In this document: positions 1-10,500 of the stretch, piece by piece
Numbering within the stretch: position 1 is the stretch's first letter
Layout of the letters: every line of letters starts with the position of its first letter
From: Aphanomyces cochlioides
Lineage: Eukaryota; Oomycota; Saprolegniomycetes; Saprolegniales; Verrucalvaceae
Direction of reading: 5' to 3'
Assembly (NCBI GenBank): GCA_019828595.1
Contig: JAHQRK010000014.1
Location: 1,240,001-1,304,000 of the forward strand
DNA length: 64,000 bases
Position numbers and translations under genes: made by a program
The notes under the pieces: generated by a model
The model's input: the letters and a program-made list of their open reading frames with translations, nothing else
Databases searched by the model: none
What the model was told of the DNA's origin: nothing

Positions 1-479
1 GGTTTCTTCATGCACAATTTCTCGAGTTTATCGTTCTCTTCTTGTGTCCACTCGGGGATCACATTTGTTTGAGATGAAGTTGCCTTTTGCATCAGTTTGT
101 TTTCGTCGCGTAGCATTTGTCTATATTGATTCTTAACATTATCGGCACTTCGACCAGGAAGGAGTTGAGCAATTTTAGCCCATGGAGTCTATCATTCTAT
201 CAGCCAAAAAATAGACCGCATTTTCATTACTTTGTTTAGTTCGTTGTACTGAATAAGTGCTTTCCGCAAAATTGCCTTTTCCTCTTCTGTCCATTCGTCT
301 CGGCGAATGGTTGGGTCTAGATAATTAACATACCTCTCCCTGCACTCTTTTCGATTTCGTGGCGTCGATATGTCGTCTGAAGTGGCGAATTGCTCACTAA
401 TCACACTCCACTTTTTTCCATACTGCTCTACGAGCTTCTTCAATCGAGCATCATCCTCGACAGTCCACGCTCCACCCAT
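1..479 (-). CDS. Myb/SANT-repeat DNA-binding protein, partial
   Basis: The start is ATG at 479, with an in-frame stop two codons upstream. Exon 1 is 231-479. A 42-nt GT..AG intron (189-230) joins it in frame to 1-188, and the gene runs off the window edge. Exon 1 carries one Myb repeat (W-T-V-E-D-D-A-R-L, then K-K-W-S-V-I-S, then R-N-R-K-E-C-R-E-R-Y) and the first helix of the next (EWTEEEKAILRKAL). Exon 2 completes that repeat (PWAKIAQLLPGRSADNVKNQ) and begins a third (EWTQEENDKLEKL). Tandem Myb repeats of this type are nuclear, sequence-specific DNA binders, so a transcriptional regulator is likely; its targets cannot be told. The region 481-540 on the same strand has a short open stretch that might be an upstream exon, but no convincing splice joins it. 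Confidence 0.85.
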
Positions 480-1330
480 CAGTCAGCTTGTCATACGTCT
501 CCAGGAAAATTTGTCCACGCCAGCTGCCTCAGCTTCCTTTCACCTCGTACGTGCTCTTGAACTCCTGAGATGTCGTTTGTGCTCTCGCCGTTCATTCGCT
601 GACTGTTCGCATGCTACGGATATTACTCATACATCCGGATAAACTGATTTCCCAACAACCTTTCAAAAGTACACCAGGCATGAGGAGGGCGAGTCGTCAT
701 GCGATCTTGATCGATGAGATATGTCTCAATGGTATCTCTTCATTGCGTTCTCTCACTATATGCGTAACAAGCTGGTTCGTACTCTGCTTTTGTATTTAAT
801 TTCCTTGGACATGTTGGGCCCACTCTTGTGGATACATGCTGGGTATGTTGGGACATTGACAGCTCATCGGCGTTGGGACTTCTTCTGCCGCTTGAGCCCC
901 TCGTTTGTTCGTGAACGACAAGTCAAAAATTTTCAACTATAACGAGCCAAACACACATTGACAATCCACCAGCAATCGCATGTCGGGCAAGGCAAGTGAT
1001 ATCGAAATGCACAGGGAGACCCGAACTCAAGATTCTGAGGATTGGCCAATCGACGGCGACTCGATCTCCGTTGAAATATTTCGAACTTGGGGGCGGTCGT
1101 AATAAAATTATTGGCTGGGATTTGCATTTTTAATGGATTCATTGAGAGTTTTTTATAAATCTGTATATATTTTTATTTATGGAGTGTCGAGATATCAAAT
1201 AAAATAAAAATGCGAACAAAGTAAAGAACAAGCTCACGCATTAAATTTCGAGATTTTGTTGGTAACTCGACGTATACTGAACTCGAGATAGAGACCAATT
1301 TCGATTGTGCCGACTCCAGGCCAAGTGACG
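480..1330. other. Intergenic, no gene seen
   Basis: This lies between the divergent Myb gene and the first GH5 gene. The open frames are short and lack family signatures. The last 190 bases become AT-rich toward the GH5 start, which fits a promoter and 5' leader. Confidence 0.5.
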
Positions 1331-2968
1331 ATGCGCAAGTCGGAAGACATTCAAGCGACGTCGGAGACCGCACCTGTCATCGGAAGCGATGGCAAGAGTA
1401 TTCGACGCAAGCAAAAGTTTGGTGGACGCCGCTCAGTTTGGCCAGGAGCTTTGGCGTTGATTGTCGGCATTGCGGCCGCGACGGGTGCCTTGGTCTATTG
1501 GGGCGTTTATGAACATAAGGCCATGCTCGGCCGTCAACCAAATGACGCAAACTTGGCACAGATTTATGGCTCTGGACACACTATTACGGATGGTACTGCC
1601 ACCAACACGACCGACGAATCCATTGAAGTCACCAACCCTACTGAATACAAGGACATGATGTGCTCGCAGATCAACTACTTGTCGAAAGGAAACAAGATTT
1701 ACACTGTCTCGAAGGGCAAAGAAACTCCCTTTGTGATTAAAGGCGTTAACTGGCTCGGCATGGAAGGTTGGGACCACTGTATAACAGGATTATGGGACGG
1801 CGCCCGTGATGGCAATTCCTTTTACCGAATTGCACAATTTTTGAGTGCACAAGGTTTCAACACGGTCCGTTTTCCACTCGATGTATGGACCTTGGCGAAC
1901 AATACTAAGATCAAGACGAACTTCAACACCAACTCGCAGCGTGCGTTGGCTTCTGTCAAGACTTACATCGACTTGATCACTCGTTTGACGGAAGGTTTTG
2001 GACAATTCAAGATTTCCGTCGTTCTCGATTTTGACACCCGCTCAATGTGGTCTGATTTGAACTCAACGGACCACTCTGTCCTGAACTTTGACCAGCGTCC
2101 ATCTAGTGAAGGCACGACTGGTAATGGCTGGTACGATAGCTATGTTTCCGAAGCAGAATACACAGCCGCCGTCAAGAATCTAGCCGGTGCCTTGTGCGAT
2201 GCCAAGCATTGGAATGTAATGGGTATTGACATTAAAGATGCTCCTCAAGGTGATGCCGGTCAGTGGGATGGTGATGAAAAGACCAGCTGGCAAACGTTTG
2301 CCTCAAAAATTGGCGCGCTTGTCGTGAAAAGCTGCCCGAATTGGCTTGTCTTTGCTCAAGGTTTGACTGGTTCAACTCGATTTGGGTCTGGCGACAATGT
2401 CAAAACTATAACAAACTGGCCCGGCTCCTCCCTGTCTAGTGCCCTCACACTGCCAATTAACGTGGGCGTGGCGAACAAGTTGGTGTATGCGCCATCGTTT
2501 TACACCCCTTCGACGTATCCTGCTCCCTATTTTTTTAAGTCTTCCACTGGAGGTTCTCTTTTGACGAAGTGGACCGATTTCACTCAAGATGATATGACTT
2601 CTAGCGTGAAAGACGCGATGACCAATATCTTCGGAGATTTGCTGAACAAGCAAGATGCTGCTGTTGTGTTGTCATCCTTTGGTGGTTTGTATGGTACTCT
2701 CGATACCAGCCCAGCCAAGACATCAACAATGGCGGTCAAGGCCATTGTTGCCCAAATGACTACTGGTCAAAAGACTCTAGCTGGTGGGTTCTGGTGGTCC
2801 CTAAATCCAGACAACAACTGGCCGCATCCTGCCCCCGACAGCTCGGATGCAGTCCAAGCCGGTCTCTTGGATAGCACTTGGCGTGAACCTAACAAGGATA
2901 TCTTGGCTGCCACAAAATTGATGGACTCTATGCCTGGTTTGGGATTCCTCCCATGCGACCCCAGATAA
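1331..2968 (+). CDS. Membrane-anchored GH5-like protein lacking both catalytic glutamates
   Basis: An intronless gene of 545 residues. ATG at 1331 is the first ATG; the frame is open a little upstream only from GTG. A basic cytosolic stretch (RRKQKFGGRRS) precedes one membrane helix at about residues 38-60, so this is a type II membrane protein with a GH5-type (beta/alpha)8 domain outside. Family landmarks are present: KGVNWLGMEGWDHC, GFNTVRFPLDVW, ALCDAKHWNVMGIDIK, and WWSLNP near the end. The acid/base motif NEP reads DAP (2237-2245), and the nucleophile motif GEFGG reads SSFGG (Ser codon 2675-2677). Its neighbour on the opposite strand keeps NEP and GEFGG. GH5 enzymes need both Glu residues for retaining hydrolysis, so this copy should not hydrolyse glycans; a glucan-binding or structural role is inferred. 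The length and undamaged frame argue against a pseudogene. The missing introns suggest origin through an mRNA copy. Confidence 0.85.
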   Translation: MRKSEDIQATSETAPVIGSDGKSIRRKQKFGGRRSVWPGALALIVGIAAATGALVYWGVYEHKAMLGRQPNDANLAQIYGSGHTITDGTATNTTDESIEVTNPTEYKDMMCSQINYLSKGNKIYTVSKGKETPFVIKGVNWLGMEGWDHCITGLWDGARDGNSFYRIAQFLSAQGFNTVRFPLDVWTLANNTKIKTNFNTNSQRALASVKTYIDLITRLTEGFGQFKISVVLDFDTRSMWSDLNSTDHSVLNFDQRPSSEGTTGNGWYDSYVSEAEYTAAVKNLAGALCDAKHWNVMGIDIKDAPQGDAGQWDGDEKTSWQTFASKIGALVVKSCPNWLVFAQGLTGSTRFGSGDNVKTITNWPGSSLSSALTLPINVGVANKLVYAPSFYTPSTYPAPYFFKSSTGGSLLTKWTDFTQDDMTSSVKDAMTNIFGDLLNKQDAAVVLSSFGGLYGTLDTSPAKTSTMAVKAIVAQMTTGQKTLAGGFWWSLNPDNNWPHPAPDSSDAVQAGLLDSTWREPNKDILAATKLMDSMPGLGFLPCDPR

Positions 2969-3228
2969 AGTTGTAACGCTAACTCTAATGGATTATATTC
3001 ATTTTGAAATGCCTCTTCATTGATGATACTCTTTCAACTTTGACGTAACACAATCTCCCGTGGAATTGAACGTATTAACACAATTTACAATGACGCCAAA
3101 GAGTGCAGGGCCCACGTCAATCGTATCAAACAAGCAGGCGATGGCCTTGGTGTGCTCCAGAACCGTAAAAGCAAAGTTAGGAGAGAGAAGTCTCCAATGA
3201 ATACGATGCGTTATACAAGTTACTCTAA

Positions 3229-5209
3229 TTACGTTGAATCCTCCAAGAAACAAGGAAACATCTTCAAATCGGGCATGGCATCGAAAGGCTTGAGGCCTTG
3301 CAAGTAATCACTGTTGATTGTGAGCCAGTCGGTGTTGAGGACACCTTCGACGAAGTTCCCCAACTGATCGGCTGGGTTATATTGATAGGCACTCTCAGGA
3401 TTGAGACTCCAGATATATCCGCCGGCATATCCTGAGCTTGTGATAACTTCAAGCGTGAAGTCAGTGCATCGCTTTGTTGTTTTGAGCGGATGTTTGTCAG
3501 TTGCATAAAGCCCACCAAACTCGCCAAGGACTAAGGCTGAGCCTTGCTGTTTCGTCAGATACCCAAACATATCATTCATGGTTGCAGCAATGTTACGGCG
3601 CAAGTCATCATCCGATAGTTCCTTGTATCCAATCATGACACCATTTCCTCCAGAAACAGCCCCCATTCCATACAAATATGTTTGAGGATACACTGCAGGG
3701 GTGTAGTAATGAGGGGCGTAGACGACCTAGGGACGCCTTTCAGTGCAAGATAAAACTATTAACATACCTTGTTAGGGATTGAAAGTTCGACTGGGGATGC
3801 CCCTGCCTTTTGAAGGCCACCGCCCCACCAGTCGTAGTACGCATATGTGTCGCTACCAATAGTAACCTGATGAGTTCCCACAACGCCTTCCACAAATGCA
3901 AGCCATTGCGGACATCCCTTCAGCATTCGATTGCCAATTGTCGTTGCTCCAGCTTGAAAATCTTTTGGACCATTGTCTCCCCATGTTGATTCGTAAGGCT
4001 CATTCTTCAAATCGAGACCAATAATATTCCAATACTTTGCATTGCATAAATTGGTCGTGAGTGTATCCACGGCTGCAAGGAACTACAACGACATCAAGTG
4101 AGCTCCTCGAATTGGCTGTACCGTTTCTTTGGAAATGTCGTCGCTAAACCACGCTCCACCAGAGCTCTTTGGGGTTAATGTATGAATAGAGATTAGAACA
4201 GAAATCTTCCGATATGCAAGCGTCGAAATCACACTTTTCAAAAGTGTCATGTACGAGGATACATCAAAGGCGCGGTTAGCTGCCACGTTGATCATGTTTT
4301 TGTTGGGTTTGACATTGTTTGCAATGTTGTAGATCGACACTGGTAGACGAATGCTATTGAACTTGTTGGCAGCCAAAAAAGCAGCAACTTGGTACTACAA
4401 AGGCCTTGTTACCAATGAAGAATCACCTGGAACTACCGCGGTCGTGCCATTTTGATCATTTGCCCACAGTCCAAAAGGAATTGCATCGCCTCTACAAAAG
4501 TAAGGCTCCTTAATCACCATCAGTTCACATACGTTTCCATGCCAAACCTAAGTCAAGGATGTAATTAAAATTTGTAGTGTCAGTTGTACCAATTGAGTCC
4601 CTTGATTGCGAGTGGCACTTCCGTTCCATTAGCAGACACAGAATAAATTTTGTTGTTTTTGCTCACGTAGTTTGGAAGACCGCATTCTACAAATAGTTTG
4701 AGTCACGATAACGTCAGCGGTGTACTTGGAGTTGGGTAGACTTTAGGATTGCCCACTACACCATCCGTGTCGACAAGAATTGGCCCGATGTCGATGCCAG
4801 TGCCATTTGTCGTGTTTCCGCCTCCAATAGTACGGATGACGTATTGCCGTTGCTGTGCAGCTAGCGACAGTGCCTGCTTCGTTTTGCGAGCTTCCATTGC
4901 AAAATGCGTCATGAGCACAACAGAGAGGGTAATGACTGCAGCCAAGAGTGTGAGGCCAGGCCAAGTCTATACACCACAGTTTGTAAAGAGACTGTTAGTG
5001 TTGTGTACCCGAATGCGACCAGAATAAGATCGTTTATCCTCTTCGTACAAAAGTTCTGCTGCGTGGAACTCGACCATCACAGATTCACGAACAGTCGATT
5101 GGCGTGGTGAATCCATAGGCACACAGTCGACAGTATCAGGCACTTCATACGCTCCATCTTGTGGCGTAAATATCGAGTCGGCGGCATCTACTTCGATCTG
5201 TCGCTTCAT
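3229..5209 (-). CDS. Membrane-anchored GH5 glycoside hydrolase, catalytic residues kept
   Basis: Eight exons can be joined in frame: 5209-5009, 4966-4726, 4686-4590, 4547-4533, 4491-4437, 4394-4122, 4082-3768 and 3726-3229, giving about 564 residues. The seven introns are 39-42 nt with GT..AG ends; one exon is only 15 nt. ATG at 5209 is used because the upstream frame opens only at GTG. A cytosolic tail precedes a membrane helix (LTLLAAVITLSVVLMTHF). The GH5 landmarks are IKGLNWFGME, FNSIRLPVSIYN, WNIIGLDLKNEPYESTW with the acid/base Glu, and ALVLGEFGGLYATDK with the nucleophile Glu. It probably cleaves beta-glucan at the cell surface or wall; which linkage cannot be told. It aligns end to end with the intronless 1331-2968 paralogue and converges on it with about 260 bp between stops. 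Confidence 0.85.
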
Positions 5210-5534
5210 CGCGCCTCTTTGGAATCGAAAATACACCACTCCATAATTTTACCGTCTAAGGTTCTCTCCTTCGACAGTTTTGACTGAAGAGCCGTGATCA
5301 CACCATGAATCTACGAATCCGCTCTTTGCACTTCGAATGCGAAGTATATAGCGAGCCATATCTCAGCATCTTCAGCTCAACGAGACTTGTCCTTCATGCC
5401 TTTTCAGTTCTTGGGGGCAACAATGTCAATGCTAACACTATATTAATATAGTTATAATAGTGTACATACTATATAGTGTAGTACTGGAGCCAGCAGGTAA
5501 ATTGCATCGTGGACCAGAAATCAGCCACATCCAG
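5210..5534. other. Intergenic, no gene seen
   Basis: Short AT-rich spacer between the minus-strand GH5 gene and a possible small plus-strand gene. It must hold both promoters if the small gene is real. A run of TATA-like dinucleotides sits at about 5438-5475. Confidence 0.4.
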
Positions 5535-5843
5535 ATGCCCAACTTGTGCCGGCAGTTCATTGCTTTCATCACGTGTGGCGGAGATATCTGTGACATTGTC
5601 CAATGCCTTTGCATGTGCTGCGTCTGTTGTCATGACAAGAAAGAAGAAGACGCGGTTGCCATTTCGCCGTTGTTTGTTGCGACCAGCAATAATGCCATCC
5701 CAGCTTACACCTTGACCAACGCACCACCCCCTGGCTACGGCTCGATTGCAGATCAGCCATCGGTAATTTCAGTCTTGCCGGAGACTAGCCCACAACACGA
5801 TGCCAAGAATAACGAGAATGCCAGCTACGGCATCGCAGTGTAG
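5535..5843 (+). CDS. Small Cys-rich protein, unrecognised
   Basis: A 102-residue frame from ATG at 5535; the frame upstream opens only at GTG. The N-terminal third holds a Cys cluster (CGGDICDIVQCLCMCCVCC) followed by a charged DKKEED turn. Next comes a Pro/Gly/Ser-rich stretch (NAPPPGYGS) and a polar tail. Dense cysteines next to hydrophobic residues would suit S-acylation and membrane attachment. I recognise no family, and no splice partners are evident. It could be a real small gene or a chance frame; the low-complexity but protein-like composition favours the former slightly. Confidence 0.4.
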   Translation: MPNLCRQFIAFITCGGDICDIVQCLCMCCVCCHDKKEEDAVAISPLFVATSNNAIPAYTLTNAPPPGYGSIADQPSVISVLPETSPQHDAKNNENASYGIAV

Positions 5844-6530
5844 CTACAGCTTGTAATTAATAGATGGCTCAGTGTTGGAGTGGACAAAGTCAAACGGGTG
5901 CTTTTCTTCAACCTCAGCCTCATCGCGCGTTCGTTTGCTCGTTTCGACGCAAGAAAACCTGATCAGCTCAAGGGACCTTCCCAATGCGTGGTGTGGATTG
6001 TTGTGAACACACAACGAATGAAAATTCAACTTCACAGTCAGTTGAACCACCGTTGGAGACTATGGCCGATCATCGTCGACGAAGACAGAACTTCTCTTAA
6101 TTTGAGGGCGCCATGAGTCCTGTTTTCATCGGAGATTGTCGACCATATGCCAGCTAGCTCTACTCGTTATCGAGGGCTTCTCAACCTTTGAGACCAGTCA
6201 GCTACACATGTACCGTCATTTCCTGTGGGATGCAGAGCAACCAAAATCCAGCTCATTGATCTGTTGGCTCAGTTTGCTGGCAATGCACTTGAAAGACAAG
6301 GAACGAGCAATCAACCACATCTCTGGGTTAGTTGTCTCCAGCATTTTTCCTCGATGTCATGTCACAAAAATTCATTTATCTTTTAGCAAAAAGCGACAGA
6401 TAAATGAGGTGCTCTGTCGGTGAAGCGTCATCACGATGTATCAGCAACAGGATTCGTCGCATGCTACCGAGCGACATCTTGATAAATGAACGATCAACGG
6501 TGGTAATACTGGACGAAATTCGTCTCGGTG
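5844..6530. other. Intergenic, no gene seen
   Basis: Only short frames without domain signatures or convincing starts. Nothing links them by splicing. Confidence 0.4.
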
Positions 6531-6884
6531 GCATCTCCGTAGGCAGATTTTAATTAGTGTGAACAATTGTCCAATACTATTAATAGTACCTTTTAGTCAC
6601 AGTAGAGTAGGCTTCGTCTGGGATAAATAAAGAAATCCCTTTTTCGTACACGTTGGGGGTTCGCTCCGTCGAGTCATTCGCCTGCAGAAAATTTTACACT
6701 CGACCTCCGCTTAGCTCCGGTGAGCGCAATTTTCTGGGCGAATGTCTGGTGTCGCTCGCATGATATAATGCTCATAGCCGTCGTGCGTCCTAAAATGCCA
6801 TGTAAATAGTGTAATTCATTCGAGCAAAATCGGAAAGGAATTGGACATTCGTTCACACTATTTAAAATCTGCCTACCGAGATGC
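6531..6884. repeat. MITE-like element with 42-nt inverted ends
   Basis: Bases 6531-6572 (beginning GCATCTCCGTAGGCAG) are the reverse complement of 6843-6884 with only a few differences. The core AGGCAGATTTTAA and GTGTGAAC match in both arms. The 270-bp interior has no coding frame. Size and form suit a non-autonomous DNA element. No clear target-site duplication was found, so the family is unknown. Confidence 0.6.
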
Positions 6885-7405
6885 AAGAAAACGCCAAATC
6901 TGCCTAATATCGTCGATAATATTGTTGCGATCTGAAGTGGAGTCGTTTGTTCTTGGTATGACAATTGAGCCCCACAACGAACTTGGAATATTGTTGTCGT
7001 GCAGGCCTAATTCTACTAGCAGCTTGTCAGCATAAACTCTTGAGAAAGAGAGGCAGAGCGACTGTCCAGCCCCTTTCATTCCTCCTCTTCTTGTTGGGTG
7101 GTCGTGACATTGTGCTGGTCGATACAATACAGTCATTTGGACCAGAAAATCATTGGACTTCGAAGTTCCTCAACTTCGACGACAGGAAGAGCTTCTTTGG
7201 GAGCTTAACCATCAAGGCTAGACCTCACGCAATATTTCACCTATGTAAAAGCCTCATATCCGTGATGAGAGTCGACGTCGATGGTTGAATGAACTTGTCA
7301 TTTGAAGGCATTCCCCGGTTGACAAACTGACGCCAGCGTCGAGTAATAAGAAAAACATATGCAAGTGTCAATGTGGAAAATCATTTATTTTTTATACTTG
7401 ATTGT

Positions 7406-7471
7406 CCACAACCCTGCGGCAGCTCACCAGATAATTTGCCACAACCCTGCGGCAGCTCACCAGATAATTGC
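7406..7471. repeat. Two tandem copies of a 33-bp unit
   Basis: The unit beginning CCACAACCCTGCGGCAGCTC occurs at 7406 and again at 7439, nearly identical. A partial CCACACC follows. It lies about 65 bp upstream of the gene A start. Confidence 0.85.
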
Positions 7472-7506
7472 CCACACCAGGTGGTGGTTGTCAACGTTGA
7501 CCAGAA

Positions 7507-7520
7507 ACTTCGTCATTTCC
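7507..7520 (+). promoter_or_regulatory. Conserved 5' block of gene A, possible initiator
   Basis: ACTTCGTCATTTCC is found 13 bases before ATG 7534. It recurs exactly at 18925-18938, 13 bases before the gene B ATG, in flanks that otherwise differ. TCATTTCC resembles the oomycete initiator consensus, so transcription may begin here. Common descent with the coding region is the other explanation. Confidence 0.45.
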
Positions 7521-7533
7521 AAAGTGACCGGAG

Positions 7534-10500
7534 ATGGCGCAACCTGGGTGGTTCAAGAAGAAAAGTGGCAATGCTCGTGAATCGATCATCGACGAAATGA
7601 CTGTCGTCACAATTGACGATGTGGACGAAACAAATCCAGACGAAGACGATGTCGATGTCGAAGATGCCGATGCTGAGAAATCCATCTTTGACCTATTCGG
7701 TGAAAGAAAGTACTCGGTCATCAAAAAGCGCTTGGAAAATATCTCGGACGAAAATTTAGCTGCAGTCGATGGAGTAAGTCATGATGCGACAACGTTGCCT
7801 TAATTTTGCATAACGTTAGAGCGACTATTCCATCCTCGATTATGCTGTCATGTATACCAATTTGGACCTTGTCAAGATGATTTTGGAACGAACGAATTAC
7901 ACTGTTATCCCCCAGGTATGTTGTCAATCAAACAGAATTCGAATAGTGGATTTCTTCCTAGTACCTCAGGGCTCCGCTTTTCCAAGCTGCTATGTACAAC
8001 AGTGTTGAGATTGCTGATTATCTCGTCAAGTCCTTTGGTTCATCATTGGATCTCGACTATGTCAATTCCGTTAGTCATGCTTATTGCCTAATTTCCCTCA
8101 TCGCTATGCAATTAGGAAGGATCGACGACTGTGCATATTGCAGCAAGGTATGGAAACAATGATATTTTGGAAAAGCTGCTTGCAATTGGTGCGAAAGCTG
8201 ATCTATTGAACCAAGTACAGGGCAGCTCCCTTCTAGTGTTTACGTCTGATTAGAATAACGAAACCCCTCTCATACACGCAATCATGGGTTATAACGCGCG
8301 TGGTATGGAAATACTTATCCAAGCTGGTGCAAACATTCACCTCCAGAGTCAAGTACGTTCTTGTCAATCGGAATGTAGTGTCATCTTCCCTTGTAGGAAG
8401 AGAAAACAGCCCTGTATTACGCTGCGTCTCAAGGTTTTGATGATGGAATTAAATACTTGTTGAAGGCTGGCGCCGAAATAGACATTAAAGACAATGTTGG
8501 ATTGTTTTCTGCCTACCAATTACTCACTGCGTTTGTAGGAAGGAAAGTATATTATTCAAGCTGCCGCGTACGATGACACAAAAAAGACTCTTAAGTCGGA
8601 GCGCCTTTCACGCGTGTTGTATCCTGTCCATCTCATGGCACGAAATGGAGACTTGAAGGCATTGCAGCATTGGTTGAGCGTTACGACTGCTAAAGGACCT
8701 GGCCAATCGCACGTGTGGCACGGCCAACATTTGCATGATGGTGACGGAACTGACGTCGAGCTTCGTGTAAAGTTGGTCCGTGACACTGAATCTCGCTCTC
8801 ACAAATGCGTGGGTACCTTTACCGATGAAGGAGGAGTATACCACATCAGTGGAGAATGGAGTGGATCACGCCTTGATGTGAAGAAATCGTACGCAGATGA
8901 CGAGAGTATCATCGAGTATGGTGGCGAAGTTGACGAGGAAACTGGTGAATGGAAGGGCGAATACACGACTAGTGGCGAGACAGCTGTGGGTGAATTCAGT
9001 TTCACCATCCCATTATTCCAATGCTCCAAGTGCGATTCCAAAGTACCAGAAGAAAAAAATACCTGCTTCAACTGTGACTCAGTGGAGTCTAGATACTGGT
9101 ATGGCGAATACCTGGAAGACGACCAATGGCAATCGCTGTATATGTCTTTGGAAGTGAGAGAAGATGTTGCAGCGAAATTATATCGCTTGACGGGCACAGG
9201 ATACAACAATTCTGGTGAATCGTACAAATTGAACGGCACATGGAAGGACGGTCGCATCAATGCTGCGAAACATTATGCAAAAGAAACTGTTCTTTACAAC
9301 GGATATTTTGACGAAGAAGCAAAGAAATGGACCGGTGAATTGATTGACTCCGCTGGAGGAAGAAACGATTTTCGATTTGATATCCCCATGTGGCCATGTA
9401 CAGAGTGTGGTACTGATGTCCCTAACGAAGACTCCAAGTGCTTGAAATGCCGTCACGATAGTATCTACAACTGGAAGGGTGAAGTTCGAGAAGATGGGGA
9501 GTGGCACGACATGGGATTGTTCGTCGCTGTCGTCCGAGACGTAGAAAATGGTCAGTATCGTTTGATTGGAGAAGGCACGGATGATGTGGGCAATTTTGAT
9601 GCATTTGGTACTTGGGAAGGAAATCAAATCACGATGACCAAGGTTTATCCCGAACACACGGTTGAATTTACTGGCAATTTTGATGAGTCAAGCAAGATTT
9701 GGTCGGGTCGATGGATCGGATTGGAGGAAGCAAGTGATGACTTTCGAATCAATATTCCGTCGTACACTTGCTACAAATGTGAAGCCTTTGTTCCTATTCA
9801 GAATGAACTGTGCCTGAACTGCTCCGATGAAATCCCTGAATGGAATCCTCGCAACGGCAGCCTCCGTCATGCATGGGTTGGTCAATGCCGTCAAGAACGC
9901 GGTGATTGGGATGATGACGAATTTAGCGTCAAAGTACTTCGAGACTTGGCGACCGACTCGTACCGTTTTGCTGGGTTCGACAAGGATGGAGCGGGTTATT
10001 TTGCCTCGAGTGGAACTTGGAAAGGCGATGATATCCACATGGATCGCATATACCCTACGATGACAGCAGTGATGGATGGCAAGTATGATCCAGTCAAGTC
10101 GGAGTGGTTTGGCCCAAATATCATCAAGTATGATGGAGGCTATGAAAACAAGGGGAAAATGCTGTACTCAATTCCGATGTGGCCCTGTACGCAGTGCTCC
10201 AAACCAGTTCCAATTGAAGACACTCTGTGTTTTTTTTGCGATAAAACTCCACGTCATACTGTCCAGCCATTGGAATTGCCTTTTGAACTTGATACTGTGC
10301 GACGTCAAATCCAAGCTCGAGTTCATATTTCCAATATTCTCAACCAAAAGGATCGAGTACGTGTCGTCAATATACATGGAACTCATCCGACGTTTATGTA
10401 GCTTGGGCGGACTGTCATTATGTACGCAGCTGAAAATGGACACTTGGGTATTCTGGAGGAGTTGCTGCCATTTATGAGCCCTGACGACATCCGCACCAAT

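Noticed and set aside
9178..9657. 159-residue minus-strand frame inside the module exon of A
   Set aside because: It mirrors the conserved module coding sequence and recurs in B only because B is a copy.
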